Shown here: positions 50,307 through 61,763 of the stretch, piece by piece | How the letters are laid out: every line of letters begins with the position of its first letter | Position numbering within the stretch: the first letter of the stretch is position 1 | Source of the DNA: Pectobacterium aroidearum | GTDB taxonomy: Bacteria; Pseudomonadota; Gammaproteobacteria; Enterobacterales; Enterobacteriaceae | Direction: 5' to 3' | Assembly: GCF_015689195.1 (NCBI RefSeq) | Contig: NZ_CP065044.1 | Location: 4,712,001 to 4,776,000 of the forward strand | Length of the DNA: 64,000 nucleotides | Notes under the pieces: generated by a model | Database searches by the model: none | What the model saw: only the letters and a program-made list of their open reading frames with translations | Told to the model about the DNA's origin: nothing | Made by a program: the position numbers and the translations under genes

Positions 50307-51435
50307 ATTAATTAAAAAAATAAATAGAGAAAGAAACAAAAAAACAAAAATAATAAAAAACATTATCGCCAGTTTTAAATTAGTAAAAAAAAGCAAACTT
50401 GAAATAAAAAATATAAAAAAAATTGCTATTATTATGCATAATGTTGGCATAGGGGATCTTATTGTATCAAGCGGTTTCTTTCGAGTTTTAAAAAAATCTG
50501 GATTCGAGATTTACATTATAACAAACAAAGAAATATCAGATATCATTGAAAGAAACCCATATATAGAAAAAATAATATACATCAGAAAAAACACTCCAAT
50601 AAAAAAACAATTAAATAAAAATAATGATTTAAAAATTGATTTACTCATCGACCCATTTTGGGAAAATGATATAGCAACATTATTACCAAAGTTTGAAATT
50701 ATAAAATCCATAAAACCTAGATACTGCGTAGGTTTAAATAAAGAAAAAAAATACAGAGTTTATGACTTCTCTATAGATTATAAAAAATACAAGTCTCATG
50801 TTAAGGAAAAATTCATAGCATTACTAGATTTCTTAGAAATAAAAGACAAAAACATTAATTATGATGTTTTTATCAGTGAGGAAAAATACAAAAAAGCAAT
50901 AAATATATTAGAAGAAAGAAAACATTCGATTCTAATTTCTTTATGCCCATTTGCATCAAAAATGAACCGTAGCCTGAGCATCGAAAAAACAAATATAATA
51001 TTAAATGAATTGAATAAAATACATGGCGTACTTGTAATATTATGTGGAACTCCGTCTTCGTTATCAAAAATAGACGAGTTTGACAATGTCATTAAACCTG
51101 AATCAAATCAAATATCAGATATTATTCCCTATATAAATTTAAGTAATTTGGTAGTTTCTGTTGATACATCCATAGTACATTTATCAAATGCTCTTAATAA
51201 AAATCTCATTAGTATATATAGCAGTGAGGTAAATGAAAACTTTATACACGATTATGTATGGGCACCAGGTTACGAAAATGCGATTCAAATTATAGCACCA
51301 AACAACTCCGCTCAAAACATAGATCCCTACATATTAGTTAATAAAATAAAAGCACAGTTAAATACTTCAACTCTTAGCAAGGATAGCCATGACATGAGTC
51401 ATTCCTTATTACAGGACAATCTCACCCAGCATTAA
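50293..51435 (+). CDS. GT9 heptosyltransferase-like protein, paralog B
   Basis: 380 residues, overlapping waaE by 14 bp. Lys-rich start (about 1-40), then IAIIMHNVGIGDLIVSSGFF and SNLVVSVDTSIVHLSNALNK. Paralogous to the protein at 46486, with matched motifs throughout and a similar basic N-terminal leader. Has a longer C-terminal tail (from about 350). Very AT-rich. Likely an outer-core sugar transferase. Confidence 0.82.
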   Translation: MKAIELIKKINRERNKKTKIIKNIIASFKLVKKSKLEIKNIKKIAIIMHNVGIGDLIVSSGFFRVLKKSGFEIYIITNKEISDIIERNPYIEKIIYIRKNTPIKKQLNKNNDLKIDLLIDPFWENDIATLLPKFEIIKSIKPRYCVGLNKEKKYRVYDFSIDYKKYKSHVKEKFIALLDFLEIKDKNINYDVFISEEKYKKAINILEERKHSILISLCPFASKMNRSLSIEKTNIILNELNKIHGVLVILCGTPSSLSKIDEFDNVIKPESNQISDIIPYINLSNLVVSVDTSIVHLSNALNKNLISIYSSEVNENFIHDYVWAPGYENAIQIIAPNNSAQNIDPYILVNKIKAQLNTSTLSKDSHDMSHSLLQDNLTQH

Positions 51436-51887
51436 TAGATAAATTCTTAAAAAAATGCTCCAGCATCAACTATATCCCCCTAAAAAATATAGACTCAAAG
51501 GACAGAATTAGTGTGATTACAATTCCTGCCGTTTCGAGTGGTATCATACTGACGTTAAAATCAGATTTTTTCTTAGCAGTAATAAATATTGTCATAAAAA
51601 ATAACATTATATTTTATTTGCATAAAATCAAGCATCTTCAATGATTAAGGAGATATAATTGGGAATTAGACGTAATTTCAATATATGTGATATAGCCGAA
51701 AAAATTCACTGATAGTATATACTCCTAAAAAAGTCTCTATCCAGATTGGTTTTTTTAGATGAAAAATAAGAGTTTATCGCATTTTAAGAATTTAAAAACA
51801 TAAGTTTAATAAACACACTTAGTCGCGTTAGTTAAATAATAAAAATTGATTCATATCTATATAGTATACTAATTTTTATAAAACGAG
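51436..51887. other. Gap within the LPS gene run
   Basis: 452 bp of AT-rich sequence. No credible open frame and no recognised element. Confidence 0.6.
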
Positions 51888-52793
51888 ATGTCAGGAAAAA
51901 TGGAAATTAACTACTCAACCTCTAAACGACATATTCTTGATAAGCAACATATAAAACTGAGTTACATCACTCACTTTTATTGTAATCAAAATGATCCTCA
52001 ATCTGTTTTCACTTTATTAAGGGAATATGAAAAACTTCCTTTAGATATTCGTGAGGTCGTTGAATTTGTTATTGTCGATGATGGTTCACCGATTGAATAC
52101 GAAACGGGAAAATATCAGCTTAATATCACGTGGCTGCGCATAAAAGAAGATATCCGTTGGAATCAGGCCGGTGCACGTAACCTTGGTGTGACCTACGCAA
52201 AATCAGACAAGATCATCGTCCTCGACCTCGATCAAGAATTACCGGAAAATACATTCCGCTATCTTATAAATCATAAAAACCCCGGTAGAAATTTCTACAA
52301 AATCTATCATGAGTGCCGGGAGGATGGTTTTGTTGATAGAGGAAAAAGATATAATATCGGCGACCGCTATCATGGTCATTCCAATACCTTTTTTATGTCC
52401 CGGGCAAGGTTTATGCGCTTTTGGGGCTACGATGAAGAGTTTGCCGGTAATTACGGTTCTGAAGATTTTCGGTTCGTAAAATTTCACAAGTACCATGGCT
52501 CAAAGCAGCGTTATTTGCCAAAAAACATCCGCTGTTTTGAAAGAAATGTGGATAGAAAAAAAAGCTATCACTCATTAAATAGAGATTTGACCGCAAATAC
52601 GCCCGTCGACCTGCGTAAAAAACAGGAATGCTCACTATTCGGAGCAGAATACGGGCATAGCCGTATATTTCTTAATTATACCTGGGAAATTAAATACCAA
52701 AATAATCTCATTCCACAAACGCTTCCTCCAGAGAGAAAATGGTGGCGACCTTTGTGGTGGTTCCGCTACCTTTTTAGCCCACTGGCAAAATAA
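51888..52793 (+). CDS. Glycosyltransferase family 2
   Basis: 301 residues. LSYITHFYCNQ start, VEFVIVDDGSPIEY, NQAGARNLGVTYAKSDKIIVLDLDQEL (the DxD-like metal site is DLDQE) and FWGYDEEFAGNYGSEDFRF. The C-terminus is tryptophan-rich and basic (RKWWRPLWWFRYLF), probably membrane-associating. The ATG at 51888 is kept; ATG 51900 is an alternative, and neither has a strong ribosome site. Last gene of the RfaH-type run. Confidence 0.84.
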   Translation: MSGKMEINYSTSKRHILDKQHIKLSYITHFYCNQNDPQSVFTLLREYEKLPLDIREVVEFVIVDDGSPIEYETGKYQLNITWLRIKEDIRWNQAGARNLGVTYAKSDKIIVLDLDQELPENTFRYLINHKNPGRNFYKIYHECREDGFVDRGKRYNIGDRYHGHSNTFFMSRARFMRFWGYDEEFAGNYGSEDFRFVKFHKYHGSKQRYLPKNIRCFERNVDRKKSYHSLNRDLTANTPVDLRKKQECSLFGAEYGHSRIFLNYTWEIKYQNNLIPQTLPPERKWWRPLWWFRYLFSPLAK

Positions 52794-52809
52794 AGCAAAA
52801 TACTACAAG

Positions 52810-52877
52810 TGAGTTTCATTCGCATATAATCACGACTGTACTACAACAGTCGTGTAATGGAACTCATTTTTGAGCGG
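52810..52877 (+). terminator. Strong hairpin ending the outer-core operon
   Basis: Nested inverted repeats: outer GAGTTTCATT/AATGGAACTC and inner CACGACTGT (52831-52839) with ACAGTCGTG (52846-52854), followed by TTTTT. It separates the core-glycosyltransferase run from waaA. Confidence 0.75.
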
Positions 52878-52980
52878 CTTGAGAACCTCGCAACCGTTGG
52901 CCTAGCGATATCTTGCACATAGTCATTTCTATCCAAAACCGATAAAATCCCCCCAGCGATAACCGATAACAGTAGATCTT

Positions 52981-54258
52981 ATGTTACAAACTCTCTACAC
53001 CATCATCCTGTACCTCATCCAGCCGTTGATTTGGCTCCGCCTTTGGCTTCGTGGCCGCAAGGCACCCGCCTATCGTCGGCGTTGGGGTGAACGCTACGGT
53101 TTTTGTGCAGAGAAGGTTAAACCAGACGGCATTATGCTGCATTCCGTTTCGGTGGGCGAAACGCTGGCCGCCATTCCTTTAGTCAGAGCACTACGCCATC
53201 GATACCCCAATCTACCAATCACGGTAACAACCATGACGCCAACTGGCTCGGAGCGCGTACGTTCCGCTTTTGGCGACACGGTCTATCACGTTTATCTACC
53301 TTATGATTTGCCTTGTGCTCTGAAACGCTTTTTTGATCAGGTTCGTCCAAAAATCGTCATCATTATGGAAACCGAACTATGGCCAAATCTGATCGCGGAA
53401 CTGCATAAACGCGAAATTCCGCTGGTCATTGCCAATGCCCGGCTATCAGAACGCTCTGCTACGGGTTACAAAAAGATCGGGAAGCTAATGCGCCATATCT
53501 TGCAGCGAATCACGCTCGTCGCTGCGCAGAATCAGGAGGATGGGAATAGATTTATCGATCTTGGGCTGAAACGCTCAAGCCTTAAAGTGACTGGTAGTCT
53601 CAAGTTTGATATCTCTGTTACGCCAGAATTGGCCGCGAGAGCCATTACATTGCGCCGCCAATGGGCGCCACACCGTCCAGTATGGATAGCGACCAGCACA
53701 CATGAAGGCGAAGAAGCAGTCGTTCTGGCTGCTCACCGCCAGCTGCTTGGCAGTTACCCCGACTTATTATTGATCCTTGTCCCTCGTCATCCCGAACGTT
53801 TCTCCACCACACAGGCGCTGGCAGAAACTCAGGGATTCACCTACACGCTTCGTAGCAGTGGTGAACAACCTTCTGCGAACACGCAGGTGGTAATTGGTGA
53901 CACCATGGGAGAACTGATGCTGTTATACGGCATCGCCGATCTGGCGTTTGTTGGTGGGAGCTTAGTTGAGCGTGGCGGACATAATCCGCTAGAGGCTGCA
54001 GCCCACGCCATTCCAGTCTTGATGGGGCCACACACGTTCAATTTCAAAGACATCTGCAACAAACTCGATCAAGCTGATGGGTTGATTACCGTGACCGATG
54101 CAGACTCATTGGGAAGAGAAGTGGGAAAACTACTCGCCGACGAAGACTATCGCCTCTACTATGGTCGACACGCCGTGGAAGTGTTACACCAGAACCAGGG
54201 CGCACTACAGATGCTGCTTACGCTTCTGGAACCTTATTTGCCCCAGCGGACGCAGTAA
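52981..54258 (+). CDS. waaA: 3-deoxy-D-manno-octulosonic acid (Kdo) transferase
   Basis: Adds two Kdo residues to lipid IVA. 425 residues, GT30. Membrane-anchoring N-terminus (about 1-25), catalytic Glu in HSVSVGETLAAIPLVRAL, METELWPN, and the C-terminal GGSLVERGGHNPLEAAAH. Followed by coaD as in other Enterobacterales. Confidence 0.96.
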   Translation: MLQTLYTIILYLIQPLIWLRLWLRGRKAPAYRRRWGERYGFCAEKVKPDGIMLHSVSVGETLAAIPLVRALRHRYPNLPITVTTMTPTGSERVRSAFGDTVYHVYLPYDLPCALKRFFDQVRPKIVIIMETELWPNLIAELHKREIPLVIANARLSERSATGYKKIGKLMRHILQRITLVAAQNQEDGNRFIDLGLKRSSLKVTGSLKFDISVTPELAARAITLRRQWAPHRPVWIATSTHEGEEAVVLAAHRQLLGSYPDLLLILVPRHPERFSTTQALAETQGFTYTLRSSGEQPSANTQVVIGDTMGELMLLYGIADLAFVGGSLVERGGHNPLEAAAHAIPVLMGPHTFNFKDICNKLDQADGLITVTDADSLGREVGKLLADEDYRLYYGRHAVEVLHQNQGALQMLLTLLEPYLPQRTQ

Positions 54259-54284
54259 GGCAGTCGCTACCATACATTGAATGA

Positions 54285-54773
<489 letters not shown>

Positions 54774-54794
54774 TTAATATATACTATAATAGTT

Positions 54795-55658
54795 TTATTT
54801 TTTTCTATATATGATTCTTTTTTTCAGGCTATTCTTCCATTTTGAAAACAATCTATAGAAATAACCTTCCTTCACTACTTCCGCAGCAGGAAAAACACTC
54901 ACATTTTCAAACCACTCTTTCATTAAATTAATATTTCCGCTATTTTTCTTTAGAGTATCTAATTCACAATAAAGCGGTTCCCAAGCATTTTTATTTGCAT
55001 AATAATGAATAAAATAATCGGTCGATGGGGTTAAACGATTTGCATTTTCTAAAACAACAGAGATCGCAACCTGCTCCAAGGTATGCTGTTTAACGCCATA
55101 TTCATACAGATTATCCATAATGATAGATGCATCCTGCATTTTATTTCCCAGCCCTTTAGGCAAACCCACTACACCTGAGTTCCACTGACTCGATTCCTTG
55201 TGTATTGCGTGACCTAACACATCTATATTTCTCAGTGCATTCCAATATTCTTTCTTGGATTCTTTAGCATATTTTCTCTCTCGCTGATACATTGCAGGCT
55301 TCCCTGAAAGAAGAGAAAGGACAAAAGTATCAAGCGATTGTAATACAATCATATCCGTGTCTAAAAATACGAAAGCGTTGAACTCATCTTCAAAATAAAC
55401 TCTTTTTATAAGATTCAATTTTACGGAGAAGACGTATCCCTTGTGTTCACCAATACATTCTTGAAGATAAGCTTTATCAATGTGGACAATATCAATTTCT
55501 TCTCTAAAGAGTTCAAAAAAATCAGGGTTATCAGTATAAACTCTAAATATAAACCCTGGAGATCGATATTTTAGAAAAGAAATAATTAAAAGCTGAGATT
55601 GTAAATGGTACTCATCTCGTCCAAAAGCTAATGTATAAAAAACCACACGTTCATTCAT
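54795..55658 (-). CDS. Putative GT-A glycosyltransferase with DxD motif
   Basis: 287 residues. Nucleotide-sugar-transferase layout: YTLAFGRDEYHLQSQLLI start, FVFLDTDMIVLQSLDTFV (DxD, about 95-112), and QWNSGVVGLPKG. GT8-like in pattern but too diverged to place firmly. It converges on coaD from the other strand and is paired with a GT9 gene, so it likely adds a sugar to core or another surface glycan. AT-rich. Confidence 0.7.
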   Translation of the reverse strand: MNERVVFYTLAFGRDEYHLQSQLLIISFLKYRSPGFIFRVYTDNPDFFELFREEIDIVHIDKAYLQECIGEHKGYVFSVKLNLIKRVYFEDEFNAFVFLDTDMIVLQSLDTFVLSLLSGKPAMYQRERKYAKESKKEYWNALRNIDVLGHAIHKESSQWNSGVVGLPKGLGNKMQDASIIMDNLYEYGVKQHTLEQVAISVVLENANRLTPSTDYFIHYYANKNAWEPLYCELDTLKKNSGNINLMKEWFENVSVFPAAEVVKEGYFYRLFSKWKNSLKKRIIYRKK

Positions 55659-55742
55659 AGAAATTCCCCGGGGAAAATAAAGAATTAAAAAATAACTTCA
55701 GGAAATAAATAAAATATATTCCTCTACATGATTTAATCATTT

Positions 55743-56735
55743 TTAATGATAATTTTCACAACCACAGGCCAATGTCAAAATAGCATTTTTAACATCATCA
55801 ACACAGATCGAATCAACCCGATTCTCTCTATATAAAACTATACATTTTACACCTATAGGATACCAACGCAAATATTTCTCTGGCCTTGCTTCGAATAAAC
55901 CAACAACAGGTATCTGTAATGCAGCACCGAAATGAACAGGCGCACTATCAGCGGAGACAACTATATCAAGATGGCTCATCGCTGCAATAAGATCGGGTAC
56001 TGTCTTAGGACTTATATAACAGGAAGGAGGACAATCCAGCGCATCAATTTCAAATACATCATCTGGGCTAAAAAATATTTTTATATTAAAATCATCCCCC
56101 AACCCCCTCGCTAACTGAAACCAATTATCTCTTGACCATTTGCGAGAAAAACATTTATTCGATATAAAAAAACCAATATTGCATTTATTTTTTTGTTTTA
56201 TTCTGTTTTCCCACTGCATTTTCAACTCACTATTCGGATATAAATATAAATTCAAATTTTTTATATCTGGAATGTTTAATTCTGGCACTAGCCGATACCC
56301 AGAAATAGCTTCATGCATTATAGGCCGCTGCTTGATATGTTCGATATTTCGATCATCAAATTCTGTTTCTTTGGTGTGCCAGCGCTTGTCTTGAATATTC
56401 AGCCAACGGGAAAATTGAATAGAATTTTTATTCATACCACCATTAGGAATGATCATGAGATCAAATTTCAAGCGCCTCAGGCGCATGATGAGGGAAAATT
56501 TATCCATTAGTGAAAAAAACAGCCCACTACGTGGATTTCTATACCTATTTTTACTATAGATATAGTGATATACACTAGTAACATCAGGATTTCCTGCCAA
56601 AACAGCAGAATTATACTGATTTGCTAATACATGTATCTCAGCTGTTGGCCATTGTGTTCTTAACGAACGGATCAATGCTGTGGTACAGACCATATCGCCA
56701 AGAAAATCAATTCTCATCACCAAGATGCGCTGCAT
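55743..56735 (-). CDS. GT9 heptosyltransferase-family protein
   Basis: 330 residues. GT9 signatures ILVMRIDFLGDMVCTTALIR at the start and IVVSADSAPVHFGAALQIPV near 265-285; SNKCFSRKWSRDNWFQLA resembles the donor-site region. Distinct from waaF, waaC, waaQ and paralogs A/B. Minus strand, upstream of the DxD transferase with an 84-bp gap, probably one operon. Confidence 0.83.
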   Translation of the reverse strand: MQRILVMRIDFLGDMVCTTALIRSLRTQWPTAEIHVLANQYNSAVLAGNPDVTSVYHYIYSKNRYRNPRSGLFFSLMDKFSLIMRLRRLKFDLMIIPNGGMNKNSIQFSRWLNIQDKRWHTKETEFDDRNIEHIKQRPIMHEAISGYRLVPELNIPDIKNLNLYLYPNSELKMQWENRIKQKNKCNIGFFISNKCFSRKWSRDNWFQLARGLGDDFNIKIFFSPDDVFEIDALDCPPSCYISPKTVPDLIAAMSHLDIVVSADSAPVHFGAALQIPVVGLFEARPEKYLRWYPIGVKCIVLYRENRVDSICVDDVKNAILTLACGCENYH

Positions 56736-56779
56736 ATCTATTTTTATCTTTCTATATGTTAAAAGTTAATTTTTTGCCT

Positions 56780-57589
56780 TCACTTCTGACAACAGCGACA
56801 AAAAAAAGTGCTGCGCTGCCCATGTTTCGCGGTTTCGATCGGTGTTCCACATGTCCGGCACGGTTCACCATTGCGGCCATAGACTCGTAGTTCCTGCGCG
56901 AAATAGCCGGGTTTACCGTCAGATTGCAAAAAGTCGCGTAGCGTCGTGCCGCCCTGCTCAATCGAAAGCTGTAGCACCTGTTTAATCACGCTCACTAATA
57001 CGGCTGCGTCGCTTTCATTTAACGATCCGGCCGCTCTGTCAGGGTGGATGCCAGCAGCAAACAGCGATTCACTCGCGTAGATATTGCCTACGCCAACGAC
57101 CACTTTGTTATCCATAATCCACTGTTTGATTGCCGTCTTTTTACCGCGTGAGGCCTGATAGAGATAATCTGCGGAGAATTCCGCCTCTAACGGCTCCGGC
57201 CCCAAATGCGCCAAGACCGAGCAAGTTTCTGGATTATCCGTCCACAGCCAGGCACCAAAACGCCGTGGATCGGTGTAACGCAGCACCTTACCGCTGTCCA
57301 TCACCAAATCAACATGATCGTGTTTCTCCGGCTCACTATATTCCGGCAACACTCGCAGGCTACCAGACATGCCGAGATGCACAATAATCCAACCACGCGT
57401 GAGTTCAATCAGCAGGTATTTTGCCCGCCGACGCACACTCAGCACCGGCTCATCACTCAGCGAGAGGATCTCACCCGACACCGGCCAGCGCAGGCGCGTG
57501 TTCCTGACCTCAGCATACAGAATAGTGTGATCGACAAGATACGGTGAAATTCCCCGACGACTGGTTTCAACCTCAGGTAATTCAGGCAT
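56780..57589 (-). CDS. mutM: Formamidopyrimidine-DNA glycosylase
   Basis: Removes 8-oxoguanine and other oxidised purines, with AP-lyase activity. 269 residues, the E. coli length. N-terminal PELPEVET (the Pro is the catalytic nucleophile), an H2TH region with [13 protein letters not shown], and a C-terminal zinc finger (CRTCG...CRCCQK). Confidence 0.97.
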   Translation of the reverse strand: MPELPEVETSRRGISPYLVDHTILYAEVRNTRLRWPVSGEILSLSDEPVLSVRRRAKYLLIELTRGWIIVHLGMSGSLRVLPEYSEPEKHDHVDLVMDSGKVLRYTDPRRFGAWLWTDNPETCSVLAHLGPEPLEAEFSADYLYQASRGKKTAIKQWIMDNKVVVGVGNIYASESLFAAGIHPDRAAGSLNESDAAVLVSVIKQVLQLSIEQGGTTLRDFLQSDGKPGYFAQELRVYGRNGEPCRTCGTPIETAKHGQRSTFFCRCCQK

Positions 57590-57770
57590 GTGCGTCTCCT
57601 GATAAAGGTGGCTACATTAGCATAAACAACAGGATACCCTCTGTGACAATCCGCAAGACAGGGGATACGACGGGAAACGGGGTCACTGCTGGCGTATTTT
57701 AATTTTACCCGCAGTATTTACCACATAACAGTTAAACCAAATCGACACGCTGGCTGGCACATGACGAAAA

Positions 57771-57797
57771 AAAACCCGACCAAGGCCGGGTTTTTAT
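57771..57797 (-). terminator. rpmB-rpmG terminator
   Basis: Stem of AAAACCCG with CGGGTTTT flanking GGCCTTGG on the minus strand, followed by a run of T. It lies 14 bp past the rpmG stop. Confidence 0.85.
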
Positions 57798-57810
57798 CAA
57801 GAAGCAGAAA

Positions 57811-57981
<171 letters not shown>

Positions 57982-57989
57982 TCAGTTCC

Positions 57990-58247
<258 letters not shown>

Positions 58248-58289
58248 TCAGCTCGAGCTTCGTATAGGGTTTGGCCGCCTCGTCAGGCT

Positions 58290-58360
58290 TTAGAGCCCAT
58301 CTCAGCAACTTCACTGAAAAGACTCTGTCATCAGGATAAACCTGCTGAGATAGGCTCTTA
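58290..58360. repeat. MITE-like element, copy 2 (71 bp, shorter)
   Basis: Ends TTAGAGCCCATCTCAGCA and (reverse complement of the right end) TAAGAGCCTATCTCAGCA. They match each other and the ends of the 151-bp element at 6332-6482 (shared pattern WAGARCCYATCYCA). It lies in the rpmB-radC gap and could form a long hairpin. Confidence 0.7.
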
Positions 58361-58463
58361 ACGCCACACCCAAGATTCTCAAAGGTGGCGTAGTATACGC
58401 TCTGAAGCGTAAGTGCTCAAGTCCCGAACAGCTAAAGATCCCATTGGATCGCGGAAATATCTG

Positions 58464-59129
58464 TTAAATCCAGCCGCGCTCGGCAAAAGAAACGTATTCG
58501 CCATGTCCAATCACCAAATGATCGAGCACACGGATCTCCATTAACAGACAGGCTTTAACAATCTGTTCGGTTATCGCACGGTCAGCCTGACTCGGCTCCG
58601 CTTTTCCCGACGGATGATTATGCGCCAGAATCAGCGCGGCGGCATTAGCCTTTAGCGCTTCACGTACAATCTCACGCGGATGTACTTCCACGCTGTTAAT
58701 CGTACCAACAAACATCTCCTGATGGCGAATAACGTGATGCTGATTGTCCAAAAACAGAACTAAAAAAACCTCACGCTCACGCCGGGACAGCAATAATTGC
58801 AGATATTGACCTGTCGCCTGGGGATTCAGCATCGCATCCTCTTTCGCCAGACGAGAGAAAAATAGCCGACGCGATAGCTCCGCGATCGCCTTGATTTGCG
58901 TATATTTTGATATTCCCACGCCTTTGGCGGTACGAAATGCGGACTGATCGGCCGTCATCAGTTGATATAACGATCCGAACTGCACCAGCAAATCCTCTGC
59001 CAGTTGCATCACATGTACGCCCGGCAGCCCAGTGCGTAAAAAAATCGCCAGCAACTCGACATCCGTCAGCGATTCAGCCCCTAAACGCACCAACTTTTCA
59101 CGCGGTGCCAATCCCTTTTCCCAGCCCAT
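58464..59129 (-). CDS. radC: JAB-domain protein RadC (YicR)
   Basis: 221 residues (E. coli 222). N-terminal helix-hairpin-helix region with [18 protein letters not shown], and a JAB metal motif [14 protein letters not shown] near 170-185. Historically named for DNA repair; function unproven. Divergent from coaBC. Confidence 0.95.
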   Translation of the reverse strand: MGWEKGLAPREKLVRLGAESLTDVELLAIFLRTGLPGVHVMQLAEDLLVQFGSLYQLMTADQSAFRTAKGVGISKYTQIKAIAELSRRLFFSRLAKEDAMLNPQATGQYLQLLLSRREREVFLVLFLDNQHHVIRHQEMFVGTINSVEVHPREIVREALKANAAALILAHNHPSGKAEPSQADRAITEQIVKACLLMEIRVLDHLVIGHGEYVSFAERGWI

Positions 59130-59312
59130 CGCACTCTCCCTATACCGCTCGATGGCATCATGTCACGCTCATAAAAACAGGACGATAGCGGTACTAAAAA
59201 GCTGCGAAGCGCTTCGCAATCTTCTTAGGGAAGCAACAGCGACAACCTTAAGATTCCTATCTGGCTGCAAGGTTATGGTAAAATGGCACATCTTCTGACT
59301 TTCAATCGGACC

Positions 59313-60560
59313 ATGATGATGACGGAATTTTCCAGCCTGAATGCACTCTCCGGCAAACGAATCGTGCTGGGTATCAGCGGCGGCATCGCCGCGTACAAGT
59401 GCCCAGAAGTGGTGCGGCGCCTGCGCGACGCTGGAGCTGATGTACGGGTTGTCATGACATCTGCCGCTAAAGCTTTCATCACCCCGCTCACGCTGCAAGC
59501 CGTCTCCGGCTACCCGGTATCAGACGACCTGCTCGACCCTGCGGCGGAAGCCTCGATGGGTCACATCGAGCTGGGGAAATGGGCTGATTTAGTCATTCTC
59601 GCCCCTGCCACCGCCGATCTGATCGCCCGCGTCGCTGCGGGCATGGCAAACGACCTGCTAACCACAATTTGTCTGGCGACATCCGCTCCTATCGCGGTTG
59701 TCCCCGCGATGAATCAACAGATGTATCGCGCGGAGCCCACGCAGGACAACCTGCGCACGCTGGCAGCTCGCGGTTTACCGATCTGGGGACCGGATAGCGG
59801 CAGCCAGGCATGTGGCGACGTTGGGCCGGGCCGCATGATTGACCCGCTGGAGATTGTCGGGTTAGCGCAGCGTCATTTTTCTGCCATCAACGATCTGCAA
59901 CATCTGAACATTCTGGTCACCGCCGGGCCAACGAGAGAAGCGCTGGATCCGGTTCGCTTTATCTCCAATCATAGCTCCGGAAAAATGGGCTTTGCTATCG
60001 CGCAGGCCGCAGCTGCCCGTGGCGCGAATGTCACTCTGGTAAGCGGCCCGGTTTCGCTCGCCACGCCGCAGGGCGTCACACGTATTGACGTCGGCAGCGC
60101 GCTGGAGATGGAACACGCGGTCATGGCACATGCGGCACAGCAACACATTGTGATCGGTTGCGCCGCGGTTGCCGACTATCGCGCCAAACATATTGCCGAT
60201 GAGAAGATCAAAAAACAGAGTCAGCAGGGCGATGAAATGACTCTCACTCTGGTCAAAAATCCAGATATTATCGCCGGTGTCGCAGCCATGACGAAAAATC
60301 GTCCTTATGTTGTCGGGTTTGCTGCCGAAACCCAGAATGTGGAAGAATACGCCCGGCAAAAACTGGCGCGTAAAAAGCTGGACCTGATTTGCGCGAACAA
60401 CGTCTCTCTTTCCGGGCATGGTTTTAACAGTGAAACCAATGCGTTACACCTTTTTTGGCACGATGGAGACATGCCGTTGCCGCAGTGCGACAAACGTCTT
60501 CTTGGCCAAAAATTAATCGACGAGATTATCAGCCGTTATGATGAAAAAAATCGACGTTAA
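59313..60560 (+). CDS. coaBC: Bifunctional phosphopantothenoylcysteine decarboxylase/synthetase
   Basis: Makes 4'-phosphopantetheine from phosphopantothenate and cysteine in two steps. N-terminal flavoprotein domain (Coa[24 protein letters not shown] with the active His, [18 protein letters not shown]) and C-terminal CoaB ([20 protein letters not shown]). Start uncertain: ATGs at 59313, 59316 and 59319; an upstream in-frame ATG at 59283 gives an unsupported extension. Overlaps dut by 23 bp. Confidence 0.95.
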   Translation: MMMTEFSSLNALSGKRIVLGISGGIAAYKCPEVVRRLRDAGADVRVVMTSAAKAFITPLTLQAVSGYPVSDDLLDPAAEASMGHIELGKWADLVILAPATADLIARVAAGMANDLLTTICLATSAPIAVVPAMNQQMYRAEPTQDNLRTLAARGLPIWGPDSGSQACGDVGPGRMIDPLEIVGLAQRHFSAINDLQHLNILVTAGPTREALDPVRFISNHSSGKMGFAIAQAAAARGANVTLVSGPVSLATPQGVTRIDVGSALEMEHAVMAHAAQQHIVIGCAAVADYRAKHIADEKIKKQSQQGDEMTLTLVKNPDIIAGVAAMTKNRPYVVGFAAETQNVEEYARQKLARKKLDLICANNVSLSGHGFNSETNALHLFWHDGDMPLPQCDKRLLGQKLIDEIISRYDEKNRR

Positions 60561-60996
60561 GATTGTTGACCCACGCGTTGGGCAACAATTCCCGTTACCA
60601 ACCTATGCCACACCGGGTTCTGCCGGGCTCGATCTGCGTGCCTGTCTGGATCAGGCGATTGAACTCAAAGCAGGGGAAACGACCCTGATTCCAACCGGAC
60701 TGGCGATTCACATTGCCGATACCGGGCTGGCGGCGGTCATCCTTCCTCGTTCCGGCTTAGGCCACAAGCACGGCGTGGTGCTGGGGAATCTGGTTGGGCT
60801 GATTGATTCGGACTATCAGGGGCAACTGATGGTTTCCGTCTGGAACCGTGGTCAACAAACGTTTACGGTTGAGCCGGGTGAGCGTATCGCACAGATGGTC
60901 TTTGTGCCTGTCGTTCAGGCCGAATTTAATCTGGTCGAAGATTTCGTCAGCAGCGAACGTGGAGAAGGCGGCTTCGGCCACTCCGGCCGTAGCTAA
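60538..60996 (+). CDS. dut: dUTP diphosphatase
   Basis: Converts dUTP to dUMP, keeping uracil out of DNA. 152 residues, with all five motifs: [44 protein letters not shown] and the glycine-rich tail GEGGFGHSG. Start overlaps coaBC, as in E. coli. Confidence 0.97.
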   Translation: MMKKIDVKIVDPRVGQQFPLPTYATPGSAGLDLRACLDQAIELKAGETTLIPTGLAIHIADTGLAAVILPRSGLGHKHGVVLGNLVGLIDSDYQGQLMVSVWNRGQQTFTVEPGERIAQMVFVPVVQAEFNLVEDFVSSERGEGGFGHSGRS

Positions 60997-61110
60997 CGCG
61001 CTCCAGCCACCCCATAGTGTAAAAAATTCATATAAGCCACAGCGTGCTATTGCGACTGTGGCGCTACCGGGTGCTTGTCAGTCAAATATTTAGCAAGGGT
61101 CTTTTCAGAC

Positions 61111-61707
61111 ATGGCAGAAAAAGAAAGTACGAAAAGGAACCGCCGCGAGGAAATTTTGCAGGCGCTGGCGCAAATGCTGGAATCCAGCGACGGCAGCCAA
61201 CGCATCACCACGGCAAAACTGGCAGCGAACGTCGGCGTGTCCGAAGCGGCGCTCTACCGGCATTTCCCCAGTAAAACGCGGATGTTTGATAGCCTGATTG
61301 AATTTATTGAGGATAGCCTGACCACCCGCATTAACCTGATTCTGCAAGACGAAAAAGAAACGTTTAATCGTCTTCGTCTGATTTTGCTGCTGATTTTAGG
61401 GTTTGCGGAACGCAATCCCGGTCTGACTCGCATCATGACCGGCCACGCGCTGATGTTTGAACAGGATCGCTTGCAGGATCGCATCAACCAGCTGTTTGAG
61501 CGTATTGAATCACAGCTGCGTCAGGTGCTACGCGAGCATAAGCTACGTGATGGTAAAGGCTTCCAGCATGACGAAACGCTGCTGGCTAGCCAGCTGTTAG
61601 CGTTTTGCGAAGGGATGCTGTCGCGCTTCATTCGCTCTGAATTCCGCTATCGCCCAACGCAAGAATTCGACACCCGCTGGCCGCTGCTGGCCGCACAGCT
61701 GAACTAA
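61111..61707 (+). CDS. slmA: Nucleoid occlusion factor SlmA
   Basis: TetR-family DNA-binding protein that blocks FtsZ assembly over the nucleoid. 198 residues from ATG 61111, the E. coli length. [21 protein letters not shown] and [20 protein letters not shown]. An in-frame upstream extension (from 61075) lacks support. Confidence 0.96.
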   Translation: MAEKESTKRNRREEILQALAQMLESSDGSQRITTAKLAANVGVSEAALYRHFPSKTRMFDSLIEFIEDSLTTRINLILQDEKETFNRLRLILLLILGFAERNPGLTRIMTGHALMFEQDRLQDRINQLFERIESQLRQVLREHKLRDGKGFQHDETLLASQLLAFCEGMLSRFIRSEFRYRPTQEFDTRWPLLAAQLN

Positions 61708-61720
61708 GCACCGCGATTAA

Positions 61721-61746
61721 AACCCGCCAGACATCGCTGGCGGGTT
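61721..61746. terminator. Terminator between convergent slmA and pyrE
   Basis: Perfect 10-bp stem AACCCGCCAG/CTGGCGGGTT with a 6-nt loop, 14 bp past the slmA stop and 18 bp past the pyrE stop on the other strand. T tracts are short on both sides. Confidence 0.75.
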
Positions 61747-61763
61747 CCCGACTCACACCGTTG

